A DNA stretch of 28,951 bases from a virus, in the IMG/VR virus record IMGVR_UViG_3300007539_000136, positions 1 to 28,951 of that record. One strand, given 5' to 3'. The position numbers were made by a program, and so were the translations under genes. Position 1 is the first letter of the stretch. Every line of letters starts with the position of its first letter. Positions 22,142-28,384 of this stretch are shown here, piece by piece. Below the pieces are notes generated by a model. It was given only the letters and a program-made list of their open reading frames with translations. It searched no databases and was not told where the DNA came from.

Positions 22142-23356
22142 ATGGTATCATCTGTAATGAATAGAAGCAGACACGATTTCAGGATTCTTAAAGCGCAAGA
22201 CGATTTAATGATTGGAGGATATGCAAGCATAGAAATCGTGGATAAGCAAAATGATTTAATCACACTCAAAGCACTTAACGAGGCAGTAAAAAAATATATG
22301 GAGAACCCCAAGTTTAGAAATGTAATGACAAACCATTCAAATGTTCAAGTGGGAGAAGTAGTAGAATCATATAGAGATAAAACAGGGAGATTGTGGAAAA
22401 CAGAAGTAGATGATGTTGGATTCTTTGTTGTAATTAAGTTGAGAGATGATATAGAAAAAGCCAAAGAAATTAATAGAGGCATAAGAAAAGGTTCATTGAG
22501 GTCATTTAGTATTGGAGGACAGGCTTTAGAAAAGGTAAAGAAAAACCATCAAGAATTAGGCGACTACAATGAAATTAGCAAACTTGAATTACATGAAGTT
22601 ACAATATGTGAAAAAGGAATTAACCCCGAAGCAAGATTTGATATTTTAAAACAAGAAAAAAACACAAAGGAAGTGAAAAATATGAGCAAGATAGAAAAAG
22701 CACTTGAAGAGTTAGATGCGCTAATGGCTGAAGTCAATACTCTACGCAAGGAAGAAGAAGAAGAAGATAAAATGGACATGGATAAGCCTAAAGACCCAAT
22801 GATGGATAAAGGCGATTACATGAAAGAACCAATGATGGACAAAGAAGATGAAGAAAAAGAGATGTATAAAGACGAAGCAGAAAAGGCCGTTCTAAATACT
22901 CTTGATGCTGGTGGAATTGAAATTGGCGAACCTGCTGATAGAATCGTTATTTCTGGTGGAAAGCCAAAGGCTTCCGATTTGCCCGTTGTTAAAGCATTTG
23001 ACAACAGCGAATTAGAAACTCTTGATTTGTCAGTTTCTAACATTGAGAAGGCTTACGAGGCTTTCCGTCAAGAACAACTTGAAAAGTTGGCTTACGACAA
23101 CCTTCAAAAGTCATTTGAAGCAAGGTTTAACCAAGAAGTTTCTGCAAAAGAATCTATTTTGGCAAAGTCTCAATATGATGCGGCAAGTGAAATTGCATCT
23201 CTAAAAGATGAATTTACCGCACTAAGAAAGTCTCTAACTGCTGAAAAGGAAACAATCCTAAAAGCACAAGAAGAGGCAATTGTTGAACTCCCAAGTATGG
23301 ATGAATTGGCTGAAATGGATTGGTCAGACATTCACAAAATGGTAGGAGGTTATTAA
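22142..23356 (+). CDS. prohead protease fused to scaffold protein
   Basis: A 404-residue protein from the ATG at 22142; other starts are a TTG at 22133 and an ATG at 22157. Residues 1-170 match the U35/XkdF-like prohead serine proteases: GYASIEIVDKQNDLI, TNHS with His65, GSLRSFSIGG with the likely nucleophile Ser118 or Ser121, and LHEVTICEKGINPEA. The protease trims scaffold and capsid proteins after assembly. From about 180 it is a scaffold: a helix, a Met/Asp/Lys-rich linker with PMMDK twice, long helices (EKAYEAFRQEQLEKLAYDNL), and the C-terminal peptide MDWSDIHKMVGGY. Its own scaffold may also be made from an internal start at 22682. Confidence 0.9.
   Translation: MVSSVMNRSRHDFRILKAQDDLMIGGYASIEIVDKQNDLITLKALNEAVKKYMENPKFRNVMTNHSNVQVGEVVESYRDKTGRLWKTEVDDVGFFVVIKLRDDIEKAKEINRGIRKGSLRSFSIGGQALEKVKKNHQELGDYNEISKLELHEVTICEKGINPEARFDILKQEKNTKEVKNMSKIEKALEELDALMAEVNTLRKEEEEEDKMDMDKPKDPMMDKGDYMKEPMMDKEDEEKEMYKDEAEKAVLNTLDAGGIEIGEPADRIVISGGKPKASDLPVVKAFDNSELETLDLSVSNIEKAYEAFRQEQLEKLAYDNLQKSFEARFNQEVSAKESILAKSQYDAASEIASLKDEFTALRKSLTAEKETILKAQEEAIVELPSMDELAEMDWSDIHKMVGGY
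22682..23356 (+). CDS. possible nested scaffold protein from an internal start
   Basis: Inside the protease-scaffold frame an ATG at 22682 (MSKIEKALEELDALMAEVNT) is preceded by AAAGGAAGTGAAAAAT, a usable ribosome binding site at correct spacing. It falls exactly at the boundary between the protease and scaffold parts, and would give a 224-residue scaffold in the same frame. Phage lambda uses such an in-frame start (C and Nu3) to make many copies of scaffold per protease. This is predicted from layout only. Confidence 0.4.
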   Translation: MSKIEKALEELDALMAEVNTLRKEEEEEDKMDMDKPKDPMMDKGDYMKEPMMDKEDEEKEMYKDEAEKAVLNTLDAGGIEIGEPADRIVISGGKPKASDLPVVKAFDNSELETLDLSVSNIEKAYEAFRQEQLEKLAYDNLQKSFEARFNQEVSAKESILAKSQYDAASEIASLKDEFTALRKSLTAEKETILKAQEEAIVELPSMDELAEMDWSDIHKMVGGY

Positions 23357-23357
23357 G

Positions 23358-24710
23358 ATGACAGGATATATTAACACAATAGCAGATTTAGAAGCACAAA
23401 CCTATGGAACAGGTGCAACAGGCCATATTAGCAATCAATTGCTTAAAGCCGCAGGAACAGTAGCAGGTATTCATACTGCACACGATGGTTCGTTAAGCGC
23501 ACCATCGGGTATTAACGCAAATCTTTACAACAAGATTTACGGTCAAAAAGTATGGTCTATGCTAAACCGAGAATGTAATGCACTATCAGTTATTTCAAAA
23601 AGACCTTATTCATCAAGTGGTTGGAGAATTTTGAAGAAAAGACCTGCTGGTGGAGCAGGAAACAAATTAGATGTTTCAGCCGCTTCAAATACCGCTTTGG
23701 CTGATTCTCTATATGGTGCTGATGCACTTAGAGCAGACCGAATTGGTGGCGTTGTTGAAAATGCTTCATTAGATTCTAATACTGATGGTTTGATTTCTAT
23801 TGCACCGGAGTATGATACACTATTTACAAGCCCTAAGATTATTGCACATCAATTCTCTTTCAGCGAATTGGCGATGGAAATGGCGGCAATTGATGATGGA
23901 ATTGGCGATATTAGAGCGCAACTAAGAGAAGATATGGGTAAGCATCACGCAGAAGTCCAAAACCAAATGCTTGTTATGCCTTTGGAAAACTATTCTCCAA
24001 CAACTGCATATAATACTGCAAATGCCATTGATAGAGGATATACTTCTCTATTGAAGATTGTTTCTAACTCCGATGAAATTGCAGAATTGGCTGACAATTC
24101 GGGTGGAAATCTTGTAGGTAGCGAAACAGACCAACAAATAGACACACTCTATGGAAAACTGCGAAGTGCAAGTGGAAATGAATATCTTGACTCCGAAGTT
24201 TCTTTCGGTGATGGCTACCTTTCAGCAGAAGCACGACAATTGACTCTAACTGTTCTAAATGATATGATTAGAAGGCTAAGAGTTGCTGGTGGTTCACCAA
24301 AGGTTATTCTAACAGGATATGATACTCTACAAACTATTTCCGACTTGCTACAAGCACAAGAAAGATTCATGGATAGAAAAGAGATTGTTCCGACTGTTAA
24401 TGGAGTAAGAGGCGTAAAGGGTCAAGAAGTTGGATTTAGAGTTTCAACATACTACGACATACCAATGATTCCGGTTGCGGCTATGACTCAAACAGGAACA
24501 AACACTTCTTTGATTAGTGATATGCTTTTCCTTGATACAGACCATTTGTGGCTATCTGTTATGAAGCCAACTCAATACTTTGAAGATGGTATTTCAAACG
24601 GAAACCCATTCGGTGTCGGTTCTCTTGGAAACAAGGCTCTTTACCGAACAATGGGAGAAATGGGCTGTTCATACTTTAAGGGTCAAGGCAAAATTACAAA
24701 CCTTCTGTGA
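23358..24710 (+). CDS. major capsid protein (HK97 fold)
   Basis: The 450-residue shell protein, directly after the protease-scaffold gene with one base between, and an AGGAGG leader. Recognised by position, length and typical sections: a flexible N-arm rich in Gly/Ala/Thr, YNKIYGQKVWSMLNRECNAL at 57-76 as in HK97-type capsids, a long spine-like helix (AIDDGIGDIRAQLREDMGKH), and a C-terminal half with GFRVSTYYDIPMIP and DTDHLWLSVMKP. A glycine- and serine-rich loop lies near 240-270. Codon use is richer in C-ending codons than in neighbours, in line with high expression. No W-ILK tag at the N-terminus. The capsid identity rests on context as much as on sequence. Confidence 0.88.
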   Translation: MTGYINTIADLEAQTYGTGATGHISNQLLKAAGTVAGIHTAHDGSLSAPSGINANLYNKIYGQKVWSMLNRECNALSVISKRPYSSSGWRILKKRPAGGAGNKLDVSAASNTALADSLYGADALRADRIGGVVENASLDSNTDGLISIAPEYDTLFTSPKIIAHQFSFSELAMEMAAIDDGIGDIRAQLREDMGKHHAEVQNQMLVMPLENYSPTTAYNTANAIDRGYTSLLKIVSNSDEIAELADNSGGNLVGSETDQQIDTLYGKLRSASGNEYLDSEVSFGDGYLSAEARQLTLTVLNDMIRRLRVAGGSPKVILTGYDTLQTISDLLQAQERFMDRKEIVPTVNGVRGVKGQEVGFRVSTYYDIPMIPVAAMTQTGTNTSLISDMLFLDTDHLWLSVMKPTQYFEDGISNGNPFGVGSLGNKALYRTMGEMGCSYFKGQGKITNLL

Positions 24711-24723
24711 GGTGATTTAATTG
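24708..24723 (+). promoter_or_regulatory. stop-ribosome site-TTG start junction (copy 1)
   Basis: TGAGGTGATTTAATTG joins the capsid stop codon (TGA), a GGTGAT ribosome binding site that uses its last bases, and a TTG start. A second version stands at 25081-25096, 14 of 16 bases the same. This decides the TTG starts of the two following genes and suggests translational coupling to the capsid gene. Confidence 0.65.
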
Positions 24724-25083
24724 ACACATACAGTAAGTTTGTTAGCAGACCATAAAGGTTTTACAAAGCCAAAAGTGGTTGGCGATGAATATATGGTTGA
24801 TGGTTTCGTATATGTAACAGAAGCAACAGCAAATGGAGAAGTAGTACAAGCAAGTTCTTTTGGACTAAGTACAATAAGCCATGTATCAATAGGTGGACAA
24901 AGCACTCATAGTTCATTACAAGTTAGTGTTGAAGCAGGTGGACACCCTGTAAATAATACAGGTGAATATGAGAGCGTTTCATCTTTTGCGCTAATTTTTG
25001 TAGCAAATGACGGAACAAATGCGGCCGCAGATGGAAACATCACAGATATTTGCGTTAGAGTAAGAGTTTATGGAAACCTTTGA
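24721..25083 (+). CDS. 120-aa putative capsid decoration protein
   Basis: Begins with TTG at 24721 (MTHTVSLLADHKGF); the next Met is at residue 25, too late to include the conserved-looking start, and the GGTGAT site is well placed for the TTG. The sequence is beta-rich with Thr/Ser/Val/Gly runs (GFVYVTEATANGEVVQASSF, SFALIFVANDG). Place after the major capsid protein and size suit a head decoration or stabilising protein. No known family is recognised. Confidence 0.75.
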   Translation: MTHTVSLLADHKGFTKPKVVGDEYMVDGFVYVTEATANGEVVQASSFGLSTISHVSIGGQSTHSSLQVSVEAGGHPVNNTGEYESVSSFALIFVANDGTNAAADGNITDICVRVRVYGNL

Positions 25084-25096
25084 GGTGGTTTAGTTG
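25081..25096 (+). promoter_or_regulatory. stop-ribosome site-TTG start junction (copy 2)
   Basis: TGAGGTGGTTTAGTTG repeats the layout seen at 24708-24723: a TGA stop inside the ribosome binding site, then a TTG start at 25094. The similarity suggests the two genes after the capsid were joined to it by the same cassette-like junction. Confidence 0.6.
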
Positions 25097-25414
25097 GCAA
25101 CAATTAAATTAACCAAAGGAGCAAGGTCTAAAACTTTGTTAATGTTTGGTAAAATACTAAATAGAGACTCTTCTATTGAAGTTGAGGCGGCTGATGCTCT
25201 TAGAGTATATGGTGACTCTAACTTAGATATTTCCTTTACTGAAGATGATAGAAAAGATTTGAAACAAATTGACCCTAATATGCTTACAAGGTTAGGAGGG
25301 GCTTTTGGTAAAGTAATAACTACACATGATGAATTGTGTAAAGAATTATTACCTGCTAAAACAAAAGCAAAGAAAGCCCCTGCTAAACCTAAAAAGTCTG
25401 CTTTAGAAAATTAA
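25094..25414 (+). CDS. 106-aa small virion-region protein with basic tail
   Basis: Starts with TTG at 25094 (MATIKLTKGARSKTLLMFGK). The first 85 residues look like a small alpha/beta domain, and the last 20 are Lys/Pro/Ala-rich (KTKAKKAPAKPKKSA), similar to basic tails that touch DNA. No known family. Location among capsid and decoration genes suggests a head completion or minor head protein. A stem-loop begins at its stop codon. Confidence 0.72.
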   Translation: MATIKLTKGARSKTLLMFGKILNRDSSIEVEAADALRVYGDSNLDISFTEDDRKDLKQIDPNMLTRLGGAFGKVITTHDELCKELLPAKTKAKKAPAKPKKSALEN

Positions 25415-25445
25415 TGCACCCATAGCATTAATAGGGAAAGCCCCT
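25410..25445 (+). other. two adjacent stem-loops in the longest gap
   Basis: ATTAATGC (25410-25417) and GCATTAAT (25425-25432) are perfect inverted repeats around a 7-base loop; the stem covers the stop codon of the gene before. Directly after, AGGG (25433-25436) pairs with CCCT (25442-25445) across AAAGC. No T-run follows, so an intrinsic terminator is unlikely. It may be an RNA processing or operator site in the 57-nt gap before the gene at 25472. Confidence 0.4.
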
Positions 25446-25471
25446 GTTCGTGGTTTGAAGGAGATAGAAAT

Positions 25472-25747
25472 ATGCCGAGTTGCAGAAGTAGCGGAGTATT
25501 AACCGCAAGTGGTCTTGTTTATTCAGGAAAATGTAAATTGATTTCAATTCATGCTTGCGAGGTTGGTGGTTCTGCCGCTTCTATCAAAGTATATGATAAC
25601 ACAAGTGCCGCAGGTAAAGAAATCGCAAGAATTGTTTTAACTGCGAATCAAACATTAGAGTTTGATATGCATGGAGTTATCTGTTCAAACGGATTATTCT
25701 TTGAGGAAGCATCCGGTTCAGTTGCAGTTTCTATCGAATTTGCTTGA
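25472..25747 (+). CDS. 91-aa beta-rich small structural protein
   Basis: Starts MPSCRSSGVLTASG with AAGGAGATAGAA before the ATG. It is built of Gly/Ser/Val/Ala strands (KVYDNTSAAGKEIARIVLTA, GSVAVSIEFA) with four cysteines. Short beta proteins of this appearance, with a DNTSAAG-like turn, occur as head or neck decoration proteins in marine phages (from memory). TGA is merged with the ribosome binding site of the next gene (TGAGGTTTTATT). Confidence 0.75.
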   Translation: MPSCRSSGVLTASGLVYSGKCKLISIHACEVGGSAASIKVYDNTSAAGKEIARIVLTANQTLEFDMHGVICSNGLFFEEASGSVAVSIEFA

Positions 25748-25756
25748 GGTTTTATT

Positions 25757-26140
25757 ATGCCAGCGTTAAGCCAAGATACCCGTTTAGTTATGACTATACT
25801 TTTTGTTGGAGCATTAAGTGGAACAAATGTATTTGCTTATGCTCAATTTGGAACAGGTTTCCCATATGGGCCATTAGCACATTCAGTTTTATTTGGGTTA
25901 GGAACAATAGGTGCAATTATGGTTATGAAAGCCATATTTGATTTAGTCTTGAATGACAAGATAGAAATGTGGCTTCTTGATAGAAAGATAGCGGCATTTT
26001 GGGAAAGAAAAGCAAGAGACGAACAACAAAGACAAAAAATGCGTGAAAGCGCACGACAATACAATACCAATATTTATCAAGGTATTTCCGAAGAAGAAGA
26101 GAATACTGTCGGAAATGAGTTCTTAGCCGCACTACAATAG
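25757..26140 (+). CDS. 127-aa membrane protein with charged tail
   Basis: Starts at ATG 25757 after GAGGTTTTATT. Two hydrophobic segments are seen: residues about 10-30 (VMTILFVGALSGTNVFAYA) and about 42-68 (LFGLGTIGAIMVMKAIFDLV). The remaining 60 residues are charged and helical (ERKARDEQQRQKMRESARQY). It is probably an integral membrane protein with a cytoplasmic tail. It is the first of a four-gene set with another membrane protein and a small GTPase, which suggests that they work together at the host membrane or in a virion membrane-like part. Confidence 0.82.
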   Translation: MPALSQDTRLVMTILFVGALSGTNVFAYAQFGTGFPYGPLAHSVLFGLGTIGAIMVMKAIFDLVLNDKIEMWLLDRKIAAFWERKARDEQQRQKMRESARQYNTNIYQGISEEEENTVGNEFLAALQ

Positions 26141-26151
26141 GCGGTGAAAGA

Positions 26152-26370
26152 ATGGTCTTTGGAGATATAATGGGTTTCTCGGACTCGGATTATGCTTATA
26201 ATCAAACAAGAGCGCATTCTGCCGATATTTTCTTCTTGAAAATGAGAGCGTGGTTTTGGGGAAGTTGCTCCACTCTCGCTATGTTTCTAATTGGTAATAT
26301 AATGGGCGTATTTGATATTAATGTAATGGGTTGGATTATAGACAGGGTATCGGATTTATGGAGTCATTGA
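26152..26370 (+). CDS. 72-aa membrane protein
   Basis: Starts at ATG 26152 with GGCGGTGAAAG before it; a later ATG at 26170 is possible (GGAG upstream). The first 28 residues are polar, then one or two hydrophobic helices cover about 30-62 (WFWGSCSTLAMFLIGNIMGV), ending in DRVSDLWSH. Together with the gene before, it forms a pair of small membrane proteins just ahead of the GTPase. No family recognised. Confidence 0.8.
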   Translation: MVFGDIMGFSDSDYAYNQTRAHSADIFFLKMRAWFWGSCSTLAMFLIGNIMGVFDINVMGWIIDRVSDLWSH

Positions 26371-26371
26371 T

Positions 26372-27040
26372 ATGTCAATAATGACAGGCTTTGCCATATT
26401 AGTTGGTGAGGCAATAATAGGCTTTTACAAAAAAGTCCATGCAATTAACTTTGGAGTTTATGGTTCTACAATGGTTGGTAAAACAACATTAAGCCACCAA
26501 TTAAGAACAAGAGGGGAAGTGCCTCAAATAAATCAAAGAACCGTAGGATTACATAGAGCAACAAGAAAGAATGTAAAAATTGATGGTGATTCTCATACAA
26601 TAAAAAGTGCTGACATTGGCGGTGAAGCAATATATTGGAAAGAATGGGTAAAAGATATGCAAAAGCGTAGGGTTAAATATATTATTTTTATGATAGACCA
26701 TAGGCACTTAGATAACGAAGCAAACTTAGACCACCAAGTAGCATGGAAGTTTTTAGTTGATACTATTGTATCAGATTTATGGCCAACAGGTAGAAGAAAA
26801 AGAGAATCGGATTATCCAATGGCTATAGGGATATGGGCTAATAAATATGATATATGGGGAGAAAAATATCCATTAGAAGAAGGCCAAACCATAGACAAAC
26901 ATAAAATATTTGAACCTTTTAAGTATGGAATGAGACAGTTAAACGACAAGGGAATACCATGTTTCAAATATATAGTATCAGCAAAGTCCGACCCCGAAAT
27001 GGTATATAGAGGCGTAATGACTATGATAAAAGATTATTGA
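26372..27040 (+). CDS. Arf/Ras-like small GTPase
   Basis: A 222-residue GTPase. G1 P-loop GSTMVGKT (31-38), G2 RTVGLHR with Thr57, G3 DIGGE (81-85), G4 NKYD (157-160) and G5 SAK (203-205) are all in order, so nucleotide binding is expected. The D-x-G-G form of G3 is typical of Arf and Arf-like proteins. The catalytic Gln that normally follows is Glu85 here, so hydrolysis may be slow. The first 20 residues are hydrophobic (MTGFAILVGEAIIGF), comparable with the membrane helix of Arf proteins. It directly follows two membrane proteins. I expect a membrane-linked switch used during infection; the process is unknown. Confidence 0.82.
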   Translation: MSIMTGFAILVGEAIIGFYKKVHAINFGVYGSTMVGKTTLSHQLRTRGEVPQINQRTVGLHRATRKNVKIDGDSHTIKSADIGGEAIYWKEWVKDMQKRRVKYIIFMIDHRHLDNEANLDHQVAWKFLVDTIVSDLWPTGRRKRESDYPMAIGIWANKYDIWGEKYPLEEGQTIDKHKIFEPFKYGMRQLNDKGIPCFKYIVSAKSDPEMVYRGVMTMIKDY

Positions 27041-27050
27041 GGAATGAAAG

Positions 27051-27713
27051 ATGTATAACAACCAATTGATAGGACAAAATGCTCCGCAACAATTTAGCCC
27101 GATACTAACACCCCTGCAACAAGCAAGAGCAAGTGGGGTTGTTCAAGAATACAAGTTTGTTTCATTTAAACCTAAGAAACAACAAAAAGAACTAATTAAA
27201 GTTTTACAAGCCGAGCCTAAAAAGTTTATAGGAATTAAATATGGTAAAAAGTTTAATTTAAAAGATAGATGTGTTGTTTGTGGATTTCATCATATTTGGG
27301 AACAAGGAGACTATATGCGACCACCTATTCCTTTAGATGGTGTAATTAAAGGAAGGCCGTTAAGAGGAACATATTGCCCTAAACATGCATCACATTATAT
27401 GCAGTTAGAAATGCTACAACAGCAAATACTTGCAGATAAACATGGATTAGACTTTAAAGCGTTTAAACCTAAAATGCCTAAGATGCTAAAAAGTGGCCCA
27501 ATCAATACTTTAACAAGAGAAGATGTTTTGTCATTAACTAACGCAGGTTGGTTTATAACCCCGCCCGCCTTAGCGGATAACAAGACGGCTACCGATGAAG
27601 TAATACGATTAATTACAGAAATAAACATAATGACAGATAGAATGAATCATCTAATGCTAAAGCACAACATTAAGGCAACAAACGAAGAACCAATAGAAAA
27701 TAAGGAGGACTGA
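27051..27713 (+). CDS. 220-aa protein with zinc-binding knuckles
   Basis: Starts at ATG 27051 after TGAGGAATGAAAG. Residues 1-60 are basic and Gln-rich. CVVC (74-77) followed by HH (80-81), and YCPKHASH (108-115), give Cys/His ligands for at least one zinc ion. The C-terminal half is helical (QLEMLQQQILADKHGLDF, EINIMTDRMNHLMLKHN) and ends acidic. No family recognised. It follows the GTPase closely and may be its partner or a structural protein. Confidence 0.78.
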   Translation: MYNNQLIGQNAPQQFSPILTPLQQARASGVVQEYKFVSFKPKKQQKELIKVLQAEPKKFIGIKYGKKFNLKDRCVVCGFHHIWEQGDYMRPPIPLDGVIKGRPLRGTYCPKHASHYMQLEMLQQQILADKHGLDFKAFKPKMPKMLKSGPINTLTREDVLSLTNAGWFITPPALADNKTATDEVIRLITEINIMTDRMNHLMLKHNIKATNEEPIENKED

Positions 27714-27715
27714 TT

Positions 27716-28372
27716 ATGGGAATATTAGGAACAAGTAATGGAACAGTTTTAGGCGCAGTTCAAGCACAAAGCGACCAACAATTCAAGAATGTAAATAATT
27801 TACTTTCTTTACAAGATAACCATGTTGAAGAGTTCTTTCAATATCATGGTGAACAATTTTTAACTTCTCTTGAAAAACTAATGGAAGATGTAGTTCAGCG
27901 TGTTGTTTCTCAAATGCTTAGTAAATTAGCATTTACAACTAACGGTGCATCTATAACAATCAATGCTGATGCTATGAGAGAATTTGAAAAGATTACTCAA
28001 GAGAACATTGATTTAGATATTCAAAAGTTGTTAAATGCGGCAATCAATACAGAAGTTGTTAATCAAAGAAAATTAGCAAAGCAACAATACTTAGAATCTC
28101 AAGGATTTAGTGGTGGTGGACAAATGCCTATTCAACCAACTGCGGCTTCCGCAGTAGCGGGATTAACAGGTAATATGCAACAATATAATCAAATGCAAGG
28201 TGCTATGAATAATGGTAGTGGTTATCCTATTCCTCCTTCGGGAACAGACGGATATGGAAGGCCATATTGGATAGATGCTCAAGGACAAATGAGTTATGAA
28301 CCCCCACAAAGCGGTTTAGGATTAGGTTCAGCAATACAGAAAGGTGCGGCTTGGGCTAAATGGCTAATGTGA
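27716..28372 (+). CDS. 218-aa Gln/Gly-rich protein
   Basis: Starts at ATG 27716 with AAGGAGGACTGATT upstream. Residues 1-130 are helical (VEEFFQYHGEQFLTSLEKLM, QRVVSQMLSKLAF), followed by a disordered Gln/Gly/Met/Pro-rich region (GFSGGGQMPIQPTAASAVAG) and an end with Trp residues (GAAWAKWLM). No family recognised; it may be a structural linker protein. The frame is intact and fully spaced from its neighbours. Confidence 0.78.
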   Translation: MGILGTSNGTVLGAVQAQSDQQFKNVNNLLSLQDNHVEEFFQYHGEQFLTSLEKLMEDVVQRVVSQMLSKLAFTTNGASITINADAMREFEKITQENIDLDIQKLLNAAINTEVVNQRKLAKQQYLESQGFSGGGQMPIQPTAASAVAGLTGNMQQYNQMQGAMNNGSGYPIPPSGTDGYGRPYWIDAQGQMSYEPPQSGLGLGSAIQKGAAWAKWLM

Positions 28373-28384
28373 GGGGGAATAATT

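Noticed and set aside
22166-22200. HDFRILKAQ near the protease N-terminus as a tag copy
   Set aside because: No Trp, and this segment is part of the protease fold before the first strand; similarity is too weak.
23622-23648. GWRILKKR inside the major capsid protein as another copy of the tag
   Set aside because: Only one residue separates Trp from Ile-Leu-Lys instead of two, and the place is within the conserved capsid body, so it is probably chance.
25744-25941. Frame of 65 codons overlapping the membrane protein start
   Set aside because: It is the out-of-frame reading of the gene at 25757, which has the better ribosome binding site and clear membrane helices.
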